A stretch of DNA of 64,000 bases from the NCBI RefSeq assembly GCF_001273845.1, contig NZ_JHBW01000087.1:186001-250000 (forward strand), read 5' to 3'. Each line of letters opens with the position of its first letter. Position 1 is the first letter of the stretch. This DNA comes from Leucobacter musarum subsp. musarum (lineage in GTDB: Bacteria > Actinomycetota > Actinomycetes > Actinomycetales > Microbacteriaceae). The notes below the pieces were generated by a model. That model was not told the DNA's origin, searched no databases, and saw nothing but the letters and a program-made list of their open reading frames with translations. This document shows, piece after piece, positions 10,075 through 19,526 of the stretch. The translations under genes were made by a program, and so were the position numbers.

Positions 10075-11055
10075 CTAAATTGCGTCGAGCTCCTCGGGGA
10101 GGCTTGCCTCGGTACCCGGGATGCCGCGCGACTCGGCCTCCTTGTCGGCCATGGCGAGGAGACGTCGAATACGCCCGGCCACAGCGTCCTTTGTCAGCAC
10201 CGGCTCGGCTCGCGCACCGAGATCATCGAGACTCGCCTCGCGGTGGGTGAGACGCAGCTCCCCCGCGTACCGCAGGTGCTCAGGCACCCCGTCACCGAGA
10301 ATCTCGAGCGCGCGTTCCACGCGTGCGCAAGCCGCCACCGAAGCCTGGGCTGAGCGTCGCAGGTTCGCATCGTCAAAGTTCACGAGACGATTCGCCGTCG
10401 CACGCGTTTCACGCGCACGACGCAGCTCATCCCAGCTGGTGCGAGCGTCTTCAGCGCCCATGAGTCCAAGCATCTGGCTGATGGCTTCGCTGTCGCGGAT
10501 CAACACCTTGTGCTGCCCGCGAATCTCACGACTCTTCGCATCGACGCCAATGCGCCCCGCGGCGCCGACCAACGCCATGGCGACCTCGTTGCTCGGGCAG
10601 GCGATCTCCAGATTCGCGGATCGGCCGGGCGCCGTGAGTCCGCCACGGGCGAGAAACGCACCGCGCCAGATCGCCGCGAGTTCGGGCTGAGCGCCCGTGG
10701 TCAGGCGGTTCGGAAGACCGCGGATCTGGCGACGACGCTGGTCGAGGAGTCCGAGCTGACGCGCGAGGGTTTCGCCATCGAGCACGCGGACGAGGAACTG
10801 GGGCGCACCCGGACGGGTGCTCGACGGGGGCAACTGCTTCGCTTCTGAGCGGATGCCGTACAACTCGGCCAAATCCTTGCGCACGCGCTGGACGATCTGC
10901 GGAGTGTGCAGTTCGGCCTCGAGGGCGATTCGGCCGGAAATCGTGTGCAGCCCGCCTGCAAGACGGAGGATCGTGGCGACCTCGGCGACGCGTTCGCCGG
11001 TGCGCTGCACCGGGAATCGCACGAGTTCACTTTTGACCTCGGTGGTAGACAGCAC
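10075..11055 (-). CDS. whiA: DNA-binding protein WhiA
   Basis: The 326-residue protein joins an N-terminal LAGLIDADG-like fold to a C-terminal helix-turn-helix. The N-terminal segment with KSELVRFP and ILRLAGGLHT matches the family, as do NFDDANLRRSAQA and the C-terminal SLDDLG. In Streptomyces WhiA works with WhiB in sporulation-septation control. In non-sporulating Gram-positives it has been linked to cell division and chromosome organisation, so its target here is open. The start is GTG with GAAAGGA 8 nt upstream. It follows rapZ by 58 nt; the yvcK gene that often lies between the two is missing. Confidence 0.93.
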   Translation of the reverse strand: MLSTTEVKSELVRFPVQRTGERVAEVATILRLAGGLHTISGRIALEAELHTPQIVQRVRKDLAELYGIRSEAKQLPPSSTRPGAPQFLVRVLDGETLARQLGLLDQRRRQIRGLPNRLTTGAQPELAAIWRGAFLARGGLTAPGRSANLEIACPSNEVAMALVGAAGRIGVDAKSREIRGQHKVLIRDSEAISQMLGLMGAEDARTSWDELRRARETRATANRLVNFDDANLRRSAQASVAACARVERALEILGDGVPEHLRYAGELRLTHREASLDDLGARAEPVLTKDAVAGRIRRLLAMADKEAESRGIPGTEASLPEELDAI

Positions 11056-11113
11056 GAATGGGGTCCTTTCGGGAAGGGGTGGTTCGGTAGATCGGTCGAC
11101 GGTGCAGCGTCGA

Positions 11114-11992
11114 CTACTCGCGACCGAGGTCGCGATGGCGCAGATTCACACTGACGCCCGGCAGCCCGGCGAGCCGGTCCGCGAGTTCTCGCGCAGTCGC
11201 AACGGAGCGGTGTTTGCCGCCGGTGCATCCTACCGCGAGCGAAGCATGTCGTTTGTTCTCTCGCTGGAAGCCCGCGAGCACTGGAGCAAGAGCTGCGACG
11301 TAGTGGTCCAGGAACTCCGTCGCACCTTCGCGACTGAGCACGTAGTCTTTCACTTCTGGGTCGACTCCGGTCAGGGCGCGCAGCTCGGGCTCCCAGAACG
11401 GATTCGGCAGAAAACGCATGTCGACCATCAGATCGACATCGGTCGGCGCGCCGTATTTGAAGCCGAAACTCGATACGGAGAGCTGCAGGCCGGGAGTGTT
11501 GTCATCGGAGAACAGCTCGCGGGTCGCCGTCGAGAGTTCGTGCACGTTGTAACGCGAAGTGTCGATGACGACGTCGCTGGAGGCCCGAAGCTCTTGAAGA
11601 CGCTCGCGTTCCAAGCCGATACCCTCGGCGAGGCTGCGCTCATCGCCCTGGAGCGGGTGCGGCCGACGAACGGATTCGTATCGACGCACCAGGATGTCGT
11701 CCGTTGCGTCGAGAAACACGACGCGAACGGTCGCGTTATCACGGAGCTCGGCGACGGTGGCCTGAATGTCTTCGAACAGATCGCGCCCGCGAACGTCGAC
11801 AACCGCGACGATGCGCGGGAGTGCTCCCCCGGAACGATCGGCCATATCGGCGAGCGTCTTCAGCATCGGCAGGGGAAGATTATCGACGACGTACCAGCCC
11901 AGATCTTCAAGGGTGTTTGCGACGGTGCTGCGACCTGCGCCGGACATGCCGGTGACGATGAGGATTTCCTGTCGAGTTGCCGCGTCGTTCAT
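11114..11992 (-). CDS. rapZ: RNase adapter RapZ/YvcJ-family nucleotide-binding protein
   Basis: The 292-residue P-loop protein carries Walker A GMSGAGRS at residues 15-22 (the last small residue is Ser-Thr). The C-terminal signature GCTGGKHRSVATA is near residue 255. In E. coli RapZ binds glucosamine-6-phosphate and guides RNase E to the sRNA GlmZ. Actinobacterial members lie in the uvrC-rapZ-whiA cluster and their role is less clear, so the name follows family membership. The start overlaps the uvrC stop by 4 nt. Confidence 0.92.
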   Translation of the reverse strand: MNDAATRQEILIVTGMSGAGRSTVANTLEDLGWYVVDNLPLPMLKTLADMADRSGGALPRIVAVVDVRGRDLFEDIQATVAELRDNATVRVVFLDATDDILVRRYESVRRPHPLQGDERSLAEGIGLERERLQELRASSDVVIDTSRYNVHELSTATRELFSDDNTPGLQLSVSSFGFKYGAPTDVDLMVDMRFLPNPFWEPELRALTGVDPEVKDYVLSREGATEFLDHYVAALAPVLAGFQRENKRHASLAVGCTGGKHRSVATARELADRLAGLPGVSVNLRHRDLGRE

Positions 11993-13917
11993 GCGCCGTG
12001 CTCCTCTCCTTGCATCGCGTCCGGTGCGGCCTCTAGCTTAGCGCCCGGCTGGGGATCCGTTTGCAGGTGGGCGAGAATCTGCTCACCCAATTTCTCGCCG
12101 ACGCCCGGCGCTGCTGCGAGCTCGGCGAGGGAGGCCGCACGCAGACGGGTCACCGACCCGAAGTGTTTCAGGAGTGCCTGCACGCGCTTGGGCCCGAGAC
12201 CGGGAATCTCGGAGAGCCGACTCGAGATCGACGTGCTGCGTCGCTGCCGTTGGAAGGTGATCGCGAAGCGGTGTGCTTCGTCGCGAACCCGTTGCACGAG
12301 GAAGAGCGCCTCGCTCGTGCGCGGAAGGATCACCGGGAACGGGTCGTTCGGCAGCCAGATCTCTTCGAGGCGCTTGGCGATGCCGCAGAGTGCCACATCA
12401 GTGATCCCGGCTTCCGCGAGCGCGCGCGCCGCCGCCCGAACTTGCGGTTCTCCGCCATCGACGATGAGGAGTTGCGGCCGGTCTCGGTAGATGCCGCTGG
12501 GAGCCTCGCCAGACTCGCGTGCGGCGTTCAGCTGAGCGGCGCGGCGCGAGACCACCTGATAGATCGAGTCGGTGTCGTCCGTGGTCTGCTCGATCCGGTA
12601 CTTGCGATACGCGCCCTTGGCGGGCAGCCCGTCCTCGAACACCACCAGTGACGCCACGACTCCGGTTCCCTGCAAATGGGACACATCGATGCATTCGATA
12701 CGCAACGGAGGCTCGTCCATGTCGAGCGAGCGCTGCAACTCGGCAAGTGCATCGGTACGCGCGGTCAGATCTGCGGCGCGCTTCAACTTGTGCCGAATCA
12801 GATGCTCGCCGGCGTTGAGCACCGCCCGGTCCATCAATTGCACTTTGTCGCCGCGCTCCGGGACGCGGATCTGCACCTTGCCCTTGCGCGGGCGTCGTGC
12901 GGCGAGCGCCACTTCCAGATCGGGAGCATTGGCGGGAAGCCGCGGTACCAGGACCTGAGGCGGCGGTTCGCGTTCGCCTTCGTATGCGGATTGGAGCACT
13001 TGTTCGAGCAGCGTTTCAGGGGAATCGTCGAGCTCCACATCCACGATCCAGCTGCGTTCGCCGCGAATTCTGCCGCCGCGAATGATGAACTGGTGTGCGG
13101 CTGCGGCCAGCTCATCCGAGCGCAGTCCGAACACATCGAGGTTCACGTCGAGTGCCAGCACCACCGCGTTCTTCTCCATGACGTGTTCGACCGCCTGGGC
13201 CTGATCGCGCAGTCGAGCGGCGTCTTCATAGCGCTGTTCGAGCGCGGCTGAGCGCATGGCGACCTGCAGGTCTTTCAGATGACGCGTGTCTCCCCCGTTC
13301 AAGAACGAGACCAGAGCATTCACTCGGTCCCGATGCTCGTCGAGGGTGACGAGCTGCGAGCACGGACCGCTGCAGCGCCCGATCTGGCCGGCAAGGCACG
13401 GACGGCCCGTCGACATCGCGCGATGGTAGTCGCTGTCGTTGCAGGTGCGAATCGGAAATGCCTGCTGCAAGAGCGCAGTGGTTTCACGCAGCGCCCACAC
13501 CTTCGGATACGGCCCGAAGTACTTTGCGCCGCGAATACGCTCATTCCGCGTGATGACGAGGCGGGGCGCCTCTTCTCGCAGGGTCACCGCAAGATACGGA
13601 TAGGTCTTATCGTCCTTGAACTGGACGTTGAACGGCGGCTTGTACTCCGTGATCCAGGTGTGCTCCAGTACGAGTGATTCAGTGTCCGTCGCGACCACGG
13701 TCCAGTCGAGCTTCGCCGCGAGCGAGAGCATCGTGCGCGTACGCGGCATGAGCGAGTGCAACGGTTGGAAATAGTTCGCGAGCCGCGCACGCAGGTTCTT
13801 CGCCTTGCCGATGTACAGCACGCGACCGTGTCGATCGCTGAAGCGATACACCCCAGGTGACGTCGGGATTTCCCCCTGAGCCGGACGGAAATCGGCCCTG
13901 CGGTCGGTGTCGATCAA
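11989..13917 (-). CDS. uvrC: Excinuclease ABC subunit C
   Basis: The 642-residue protein makes both incisions in nucleotide excision repair. The N-terminal GIY-YIG nuclease has GVY at 22-24 and YIG at 35-37. Next come the UvrB-interacting UVR segment (about 210-245), the RNase H-like C-terminal nuclease with [11 protein letters not shown] and VDGGEPQ, and a terminal helix-hairpin-helix pair with IPGLGPKR and APGVGEK. The start is TTG, and it overlaps the uvrA stop by 4 nt. uvrA-uvrC-rapZ-whiA are therefore likely co-transcribed from the LexA-box promoter. Confidence 0.97.
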   Translation of the reverse strand: MIDTDRRADFRPAQGEIPTSPGVYRFSDRHGRVLYIGKAKNLRARLANYFQPLHSLMPRTRTMLSLAAKLDWTVVATDTESLVLEHTWITEYKPPFNVQFKDDKTYPYLAVTLREEAPRLVITRNERIRGAKYFGPYPKVWALRETTALLQQAFPIRTCNDSDYHRAMSTGRPCLAGQIGRCSGPCSQLVTLDEHRDRVNALVSFLNGGDTRHLKDLQVAMRSAALEQRYEDAARLRDQAQAVEHVMEKNAVVLALDVNLDVFGLRSDELAAAAHQFIIRGGRIRGERSWIVDVELDDSPETLLEQVLQSAYEGEREPPPQVLVPRLPANAPDLEVALAARRPRKGKVQIRVPERGDKVQLMDRAVLNAGEHLIRHKLKRAADLTARTDALAELQRSLDMDEPPLRIECIDVSHLQGTGVVASLVVFEDGLPAKGAYRKYRIEQTTDDTDSIYQVVSRRAAQLNAARESGEAPSGIYRDRPQLLIVDGGEPQVRAAARALAEAGITDVALCGIAKRLEEIWLPNDPFPVILPRTSEALFLVQRVRDEAHRFAITFQRQRRSTSISSRLSEIPGLGPKRVQALLKHFGSVTRLRAASLAELAAAPGVGEKLGEQILAHLQTDPQPGAKLEAAPDAMQGEEHGA

Positions 13918-16820
13918 GCGGACGCTTTCGCGCGACCGTTCAGGACCTCGGCGAGGAACTGGCCAGTGTGACTCTCTGTGACGGTCGAGAGCTGTTCAGG
14001 GGTGCCTTCCGCGATGATCATGCCGCCACCGGAGCCGCCCTCGGGGCCCAGATCGATCACCCAGTCGGCGCTCCGAATGACGTCGAGGTTGTGTTCGATC
14101 GTGATCACTGTGTTGCCCTTCTCGACCAGGCCGTTCAACACGAGCAGGAGCTTGCGCACGTCTTCGAAGTGCAACCCCGTCGTCGGTTCATCGAGTACGT
14201 AGATGCTGCGACCGTTCGACCGCTTCTGCAGTTCTGTTGCGAGCTTGACGCGTTGCGCTTCACCACCGGAGAGGGTCGTCGCGCTCTGCCCCAAGCGCAC
14301 ATAGCCGAGGCCGACATCGACCAGCGTCTTCATGAACCGGTGAATCGACGAGATCGGCTCGAAGAACTGCTCGGCTTCCGCGATGGGCATCTCAAGAATC
14401 TCGGAGATGTTCTTTCCCTTGTATCGCACCTGCAGCGTCTCTCGGTTGTACCGCGACCCGCCGCAGACCTCGCACGCGACGTACACGTCGGGGAGGAAGT
14501 TCATTTCGATCTTCAGGGTGCCGTCACCGGAGCATGCCTCGCACCGACCGCCCTTGACGTTGAAGCTGAAACGACCGGGCAGATAGCCGCGAGTCTTCGC
14601 CTCAGGAGTTTCTGCGAAGAGATTGCGGATCTTGTCGAAGACACCGGTGTACGTCGCGGGGTTGGAACGCGGCGTACGGCCGATCGGCGCCTGGTCGACG
14701 TGCACGACCTTGTCGAGGTGTTCAAGGCCGGTTACCCGCGTGTGCTTGCCCGGCACTAGGCGCGCGCCGTTCAACTGGTTGGCGAGCACTCGATAGAGAA
14801 TGTCGTTCACGAGCGTCGATTTGCCCGAGCCCGAAACACCGGTCACCGCGGTCATCACTCCGAGCGGGAACGTGGCATCGACGTTGCGGAGGTTGTTCGA
14901 GCGCGCACCGATGACCTTGAGTTCGCGCTTGCGGTCGCGTTTGCGCCGACGCTTCGGAGTGTCGATGCCTCGCCGACCTGCCAGGTAGTCACCGGTCATC
15001 GAAGCGGTGTTCTCGAGCAATTCGTCGTACTTGCCTGAATGGACGACGGTTCCACCCTCGACGCCGGCACCTGGGCCGATGTCGACGATCCAGTCTGCGG
15101 CCTCGATCGTTTCCTCGTCGTGCTCGACGACGATCAGCGTATTGCCGAGGTCGCGCAATTTGATCAGGGTTTCGATGAGGCGGCGATTGTCTCGCTGATG
15201 CAGCCCAATGCTGGGCTCATCGAGCACGTACAGCACACCCGTGAGACCGGAGCCGATCTGGGTGGCGAGACGAATGCGCTGCGCTTCGCCGCCGGAGAGC
15301 GTGCCTGCCGCCCGTGCCAGAGTGAGGTAGCCGAGACCGACCTCGATCAGGAAGTCGAAGCGCAATCGGATTTCGCGAAGCACCTGCGCGGCAATCTTCG
15401 CCTCGCGGTCCGAGAGCACGACCTCGTCGAAGAAGCGCTTCGCGTCGGTCAAGCTGTACTCGCCGACGCTCGCGATGGACTGCGCGTCGACGGTCACCGC
15501 GAGCACCTCTGGCTTGAGTCGCTGCCCCTGGCACGTATGGCACGGCACTTCGCGCAGGAACTCAGACCAGCGATCGCGCTTCGTGTCTGACTCCGCCTCC
15601 GCGTATTGGCGTTCGATGAAGGGAATCACCCCTTCGAACCCCGAGGAGTACTTCACTTCGCGCCCGAACCGGTTGCGCCAGCGCACATTCACCTTGAAGT
15701 CGTTGCCGTAGAGAACGGCCTGTTGCACCTCTTCGCCGAGATCGGACCATGAAGTCTTCAGCGAGAAATTGAGGTCGTCGGACAGGCCGACAAGCAGCTT
15801 CTCGTAGTATTGGTACAGGCTCTTGCCCTGGCTGGTCCAGGGAACGATGACGCCTTCCGCGATGGAAAGCTCGGGATCACCCAAGACCAGATCTTCATCG
15901 ACCGACATGCTGGTGCCGAGACCGGAACAGGTCGGGCATGCGCCGAAGGGTGCATTGAACGAGAATGTGCGCGGCTCGATTTCGGTAAGTTGCACCGGGT
16001 GCTGGTTCGGGCACGAGAGATGCTCCGAAAAGAGCTGCACTCGATCAGCGGCATCGGCGTCTTGATCGACGAATTCGATCGCGACGATGCCGCTTGCAAG
16101 TCTGAGTGCGGTTTCGAGCGAGTCGGTGAGGCGGCCGAGGATCTCGGGGCTGGCGACGAGCCGGTCGACGACGACCGAGATGTCGTGCTTCACCTGTTTC
16201 TTCAGCTTGGGCGGATCGGAGAGCTGAATCATCTCGCCGTCGACGAGTGCGCGAGAATACCCGCTCGCGGCGAGGTCTTGGAAGAGGTCGACGAACTCCC
16301 CCTTCTTCTTGCTCACGACCGGCGCGAGCACCTGGTAGCGCGTGCGCTCGTCAAGCTCCATCAACTGGTCGGCGATCTGCTGCACCGTCTGTGAGGCGAT
16401 TCGCTCCCCACACACGGCGCAGTGCGGCACGCCGATGCGGGCCCAGAGCAAACGCATGTAGTCGTAGATCTCGGTGATCGTGCCCACCGTCGATCGAGGG
16501 TTGCGGTTGGTCGATTTCTGGTCGATGGACACGGCGGGGCTCAAGCCCTCGATGAAATCGACGTCGGGCCGATCCACCTGGCCGAGGAACTGTCGGGCAT
16601 ACGCGCTCAACGATTCGACGTAACGTCGCTGCCCCTCGGCGAAGATCGTGTCGAACGCCAGGCTCGATTTGCCGCTCCCGGACAACCCCGTGAACACCAC
16701 CATTGAGTCGCGCGGAATCGACAGGTCCACGTTCTGGAGATTGTGGACGCGCGCCCCTTGCACGCTGATCTGGGCGTGAGCGGATGAGGAGCGGATGGGG
16801 GCAGTGGGCGTCGTAGTCAC
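13914..16820 (-). CDS. uvrA: Excinuclease ABC subunit A
   Basis: The 968-residue damage-recognition ATPase has two ABC modules. The first Walker A is GLSGSGKS at 45-52. Two signature segments read [19 protein letters not shown] and [15 protein letters not shown], each followed by a Walker B ([20 protein letters not shown]). The zinc finger of the second half has paired CxxC motifs around [18 protein letters not shown]. The start is GTG at 16820. TAGAAT ends 7 nt before it, so the mRNA may be leaderless. A LexA-type box overlaps the expected -35. Confidence 0.97.
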   Translation of the reverse strand: MTTTPTAPIRSSSAHAQISVQGARVHNLQNVDLSIPRDSMVVFTGLSGSGKSSLAFDTIFAEGQRRYVESLSAYARQFLGQVDRPDVDFIEGLSPAVSIDQKSTNRNPRSTVGTITEIYDYMRLLWARIGVPHCAVCGERIASQTVQQIADQLMELDERTRYQVLAPVVSKKKGEFVDLFQDLAASGYSRALVDGEMIQLSDPPKLKKQVKHDISVVVDRLVASPEILGRLTDSLETALRLASGIVAIEFVDQDADAADRVQLFSEHLSCPNQHPVQLTEIEPRTFSFNAPFGACPTCSGLGTSMSVDEDLVLGDPELSIAEGVIVPWTSQGKSLYQYYEKLLVGLSDDLNFSLKTSWSDLGEEVQQAVLYGNDFKVNVRWRNRFGREVKYSSGFEGVIPFIERQYAEAESDTKRDRWSEFLREVPCHTCQGQRLKPEVLAVTVDAQSIASVGEYSLTDAKRFFDEVVLSDREAKIAAQVLREIRLRFDFLIEVGLGYLTLARAAGTLSGGEAQRIRLATQIGSGLTGVLYVLDEPSIGLHQRDNRRLIETLIKLRDLGNTLIVVEHDEETIEAADWIVDIGPGAGVEGGTVVHSGKYDELLENTASMTGDYLAGRRGIDTPKRRRKRDRKRELKVIGARSNNLRNVDATFPLGVMTAVTGVSGSGKSTLVNDILYRVLANQLNGARLVPGKHTRVTGLEHLDKVVHVDQAPIGRTPRSNPATYTGVFDKIRNLFAETPEAKTRGYLPGRFSFNVKGGRCEACSGDGTLKIEMNFLPDVYVACEVCGGSRYNRETLQVRYKGKNISEILEMPIAEAEQFFEPISSIHRFMKTLVDVGLGYVRLGQSATTLSGGEAQRVKLATELQKRSNGRSIYVLDEPTTGLHFEDVRKLLLVLNGLVEKGNTVITIEHNLDVIRSADWVIDLGPEGGSGGGMIIAEGTPEQLSTVTESHTGQFLAEVLNGRAKASA

Positions 16821-16826
16821 CGCTCC

Positions 16827-16832
16827 ATTCTA
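16827..16832 (-). promoter_or_regulatory. -10 element of uvrA (TAGAAT)
   Basis: On the minus strand TAGAAT ends 7 nt upstream of the uvrA GTG. A transcript starting 6-7 nt after it would begin at or next to the start codon. The expected -35 (18-nt spacer) falls on TTCGAA inside the LexA-type box. Confidence 0.6.
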
Positions 16833-16851
16833 CGTCGCCGTTGCCGAGAAT

Positions 16852-16867
16852 TCGAACATACGTACGA
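16852..16867. promoter_or_regulatory. LexA (SOS) box upstream of uvrA
   Basis: The 16-bp site reads TCGAACATACGTACGA. The Gram-positive/actinobacterial LexA consensus is TCGAAC-N4-GTTCGA, so 11 of 12 defined bases match and the arms are palindromic. It lies 31 nt upstream of the uvrA start and covers the inferred -35, the position expected for repression. It is also about 40 bp upstream of the -10 of the divergent RES toxin-antitoxin operon, where its effect is uncertain. Confidence 0.75.
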
Positions 16868-16908
16868 CGACTCGCCGCTCGACCCTGGCGGGTTCGGCCG
16901 CACGCGAG

Positions 16909-16914
16909 TACTAT
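16909..16914 (+). promoter_or_regulatory. Candidate -10 (TACTAT) of the RES toxin-antitoxin operon
   Basis: TACTAT lies 27 nt before the antitoxin GTG start, and GAAAGGA follows at 16929-16935. The position suits a short-leader transcript diverging from uvrA. No strong -35 is visible. Confidence 0.4.
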
Positions 16915-16941
16915 CGACATAAGACAACGAAAGGATGCTCC

Positions 16942-17577
16942 GTGTCCCTGCCGCAGCTCTCCCCCGTCGCGCGTCGATCCACCCGCGCACGTACCGATCC
17001 CGCCGTCGAGCGCGTCCATGCGCTCGTCACGCAGATCGATCACGAGCGCCTGGATGCCGCTGAGGCATTGCTCGCCGGCGTGCTCGCGCATCAAGCTGCA
17101 GACTCGCGAGGGCTGAGCGCCTCCGAAGTTCAGTCGTTGGCACGTTTCGGGGTGACGGAAACAGAACTCCGCGAGCCGACCCCGCTTGCAGCGACGACGC
17201 GTGGAATGCTGTGGGATCGCCAAGTCGCCGATCGAAGCGCGACGGTGACGGAAACCGCCGAGATGCTCGGCGTGACTGCGGCCCGGGTGCGGCAGCGGTG
17301 CGCGGCTGGCTCGCTGCTCGCGCAGCGTCGCAGCGACGGTTGGTACCTGCCGCGATTCCAGTTCCCGCATGACCGCGAGCTCAACGGCTGGGGCACGGTG
17401 GCGCGGGCGATTCCGGCGGGCACCCCCATGCTGCTGGCTGAACGGGTACTGACGTCGCCGGCACCGTCGCTTCGGGGCGATGGGGAGGAACTCGCTCCGT
17501 TCGAATGGCTCGCACAGGGCGGAGATCCGGCGGCCGCGGCCATTGCGGTCGACGATGCGCTGCATCGACTCCCATGA
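16942..17577 (+). CDS. Putative antitoxin with HTH domain, partner of the RES toxin
   Basis: The 211-residue protein is not a standard short Xre antitoxin. Residues 1-75 are helical and of unknown fold. The middle (about 95-135, TVTETAEMLGVTAARVRQR then GSLLAQRRSDGWYLPRFQF) resembles an excisionase/MerR-like winged helix. The C-terminus (about 150-211, with APFEWLAQGGDPAAAAIAV) resembles the Xre/MbcA/ParS toxin-binding domain, which ends in a similar Leu-x-x-Gly-Gly-Asp segment. The start is GTG with GAAAGGA 6 nt before it; the open frame further upstream overlaps the divergent promoter. It overlaps the RES gene by 4 nt, and the antitoxin-first order fits type II modules. Confidence 0.7.
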   Translation: MSLPQLSPVARRSTRARTDPAVERVHALVTQIDHERLDAAEALLAGVLAHQAADSRGLSASEVQSLARFGVTETELREPTPLAATTRGMLWDRQVADRSATVTETAEMLGVTAARVRQRCAAGSLLAQRRSDGWYLPRFQFPHDRELNGWGTVARAIPAGTPMLLAERVLTSPAPSLRGDGEELAPFEWLAQGGDPAAAAIAVDDALHRLP

Positions 17578-18230
17578 GTGAACGATTGCCCGAGGTCGAT
17601 CCTTCTCGTTTCCCCGACCTCGAGGCCGACCCCACCTGGGTGCGCTCACTTCCTGCCGGCACCGCATTCGCTCGTATTTCGAAGACGGCCGGCCCGCACC
17701 CCGTGCGCTGGCATGATTTCCGGAACTACGGCCCGCTCGACGCCCGGTTCGACCCGCACCCCGAGCCCGTCGGTGAGCACCCCGGGGAGGGCGTGCTCTA
17801 CGCGGTCCTCGAACGGCCAGCGATCACGGCGTTCGACGCCTGCGTGCTCGAAGTGTTCCAATCAACGCGCATCATCCGTCGCTCCGAAGATGCGCCCGAG
17901 GTGACGATCTTTGCGGTGACCCGAGAGCTCCGGCTCCTCGATGTCAGCGACAGTGACTGGATCTCCGTCGCCGGCGGCAACGCCGCGATCTCATCGGGTG
18001 AACGCGCACAGAGCCGGCGATGGGCGCGCGCGATCCGACAGGCCTACCCTCAGCTCGACGGCGTGATCTCTGCGTCTTCGGTAATCCCCAGCGAGCGCGT
18101 CGTCGCGATGTGGGCCCCGGCACAGTCGGCGCTCCCCCGCCATCCGCTCGCGCGCATGCGTTTGGATCGTGATGAGCTCTCGGGCGTGGTCGATCGCGCG
18201 GCCGATCGCTACGGATATGTGATCCTGTGA
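17574..18230 (+). CDS. RES-domain toxin
   Basis: The 218-residue protein carries the RES fold. Related toxins (MbcT and other RES-Xre members) degrade NAD+ by phosphorolysis or hydrolysis. The domain covers about residues 22-185. It has an Arg-containing start segment (AFARISKTAGPHPVRWHDF), a GRF-like DARFDP, a LYAVLERPAITAFDACVLEVF segment with the conserved Tyr, Ala and Glu, and a later Ser-rich DGVISASS. Catalytic residue numbering needs an alignment. The ATG overlaps the antitoxin stop (ATGA), so translation is probably coupled. Its position beside a SOS-type promoter is noteworthy. Confidence 0.82.
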   Translation: MSERLPEVDPSRFPDLEADPTWVRSLPAGTAFARISKTAGPHPVRWHDFRNYGPLDARFDPHPEPVGEHPGEGVLYAVLERPAITAFDACVLEVFQSTRIIRRSEDAPEVTIFAVTRELRLLDVSDSDWISVAGGNAAISSGERAQSRRWARAIRQAYPQLDGVISASSVIPSERVVAMWAPAQSALPRHPLARMRLDRDELSGVVDRAADRYGYVIL

Positions 18231-18293
18231 GTCCGGTGCGCCGGTGTCCGAATTGTTCAATACGGATGGCTCGGCGCCGCCTACGCTGAACCC

Positions 18294-18698
18294 ATGACGC
18301 TCACATTCGATTTCATCGGCATTGTCACCGCAAACCTCGGCGCTTCGCTCGCGTTCTACCGTTCGCTCGGTCTGAACATCCCAGACGGGCAGGACGACGC
18401 TCCGCATGTCGAGCACGTGCTTCCGAATGGCATGAAGCTCGCATGGGATCCGGTCTCGACACTCGAAAGCTTTATTCCCGGATTCACGCTGCCGAAGGGC
18501 GATAACCGCATCGCGTTCGCATTCAGCGCCGAATCCCCCAGCGCCGTCGACGAGGCATATGCCCGCATCGTCCGCGAGCATCCGAACGCCGGCGAGACGG
18601 CGCCGTGGGATGCGCCGTGGGGTCAGCGCTACGCGACGGTGCTCGACCCAGACGGCAACTCGATCGATCTCTACGCGGCGCTGCCAGACTCGGACTAG
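18294..18698 (+). CDS. VOC (glyoxalase/bleomycin-resistance) family protein
   Basis: The 134-residue protein has the paired beta-alpha-beta-beta-beta units of the vicinal oxygen chelate fold: IGIVTANLGASLAFYRSLG at the start and YATVLDPDGNSIDLYAAL at the end. Members bind metals for isomerase or dioxygenase reactions, or simply sequester antibiotics. The substrate cannot be told here. The metal ligands seem incomplete because the usual first His is replaced (IGIVT). There is no ribosome binding site; TACGCT lies 6 nt before the ATG, so the mRNA may be leaderless. The stop overlaps the convergent AraC-type gene by 4 nt. Confidence 0.8.
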   Translation: MTLTFDFIGIVTANLGASLAFYRSLGLNIPDGQDDAPHVEHVLPNGMKLAWDPVSTLESFIPGFTLPKGDNRIAFAFSAESPSAVDEAYARIVREHPNAGETAPWDAPWGQRYATVLDPDGNSIDLYAALPDSD

Positions 18699-19504
18699 CG
18701 TGCCGCCGCGGAGGGTTCCGCCGATGGTGCCACACGTCGGTGCAGGGCGGCCGGGGACACTCCCGCGGTGCTGCGCAGGTCGCGGGTGAGATGCGATTGA
18801 TCGGCGAATCCCAGGCGCGCGGCAACGTCGGACGCGGTGGCTCCCGACCGGAGCAGGGTGCGGGCTCTCATCGAACGCTGCACTTTGCGGAGTGCCGTGT
18901 ACCCGTACCCGAACTCCGACGCCATACGGCGGTGCAACTGACGTTCTGAAGTGTCGAGTTCGGAGAGCAAGGCCGGGAGGGAGAGGCCTCGTTCGGCACT
19001 TCGCCGCACGCACGCTCGCCAGTCGACGGGGTGCTCGCGGTCGAACGCGTGCATGCCTCGCCGACTGGCGCGGACCTCCCGCAGTTCGCGGAACAGCTCC
19101 GCTCCCAGGTCATGTGCGTAGTCAGCGGGGGCCGCAGCCAGCTGCTCCATGCCAAGCCTCAACTTTCGGGCCAGGCGGGAATCGATGACCGCGTCCGCGA
19201 CGATCGATTGATTGCGCAGCTCGGTGAGCGGGTGGGTGAGGAATTCGCTGGCGGTTCCGGGCTGAAAGCGAATACCGACGGAAGCCGCTGAACCGGGCGT
19301 CGCCGCGTCAGCATGGATCACACGCGTCGATGGCCCCGCAATGCGCAACTCATCGCGATGCAGCACGAGGTCAGTACAGCCATCGGCGGGGATGAGTACA
19401 CGGCGAGTGTGCTCCTCGGGCAACGCATGCGCGCGATCACCGGGGTGATCGGCATCGGCGCGCCACAGCACGCCGATGCCCGCTACGGCGAATTCCCGGT
19501 ACAT
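18695..19504 (-). CDS. AraC-family transcriptional regulator
   Basis: The 269-residue protein has an N-terminal sensor part (about residues 1-150; PADGCTDLVLHRDELRIAG and GIRFQPGTA are typical of the cupin-like region found in many actinobacterial AraC regulators) and a C-terminal double helix-turn-helix (about 165-260). In that part, GLSLPALLSELDTSERQLHR is the first HTH and SDVAARLGFADQSHLTRDLR is the second. The ligand and targets are unknown. It converges on the VOC gene with a 4-nt overlap and is followed upstream by uvrB 22 nt away on the same strand, so read-through from uvrB is possible. Confidence 0.88.
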   Translation of the reverse strand: MYREFAVAGIGVLWRADADHPGDRAHALPEEHTRRVLIPADGCTDLVLHRDELRIAGPSTRVIHADAATPGSAASVGIRFQPGTASEFLTHPLTELRNQSIVADAVIDSRLARKLRLGMEQLAAAPADYAHDLGAELFRELREVRASRRGMHAFDREHPVDWRACVRRSAERGLSLPALLSELDTSERQLHRRMASEFGYGYTALRKVQRSMRARTLLRSGATASDVAARLGFADQSHLTRDLRSTAGVSPAALHRRVAPSAEPSAAAR

Positions 19505-19526
19505 CTCGTCCGCCTCCGATTCGGGC

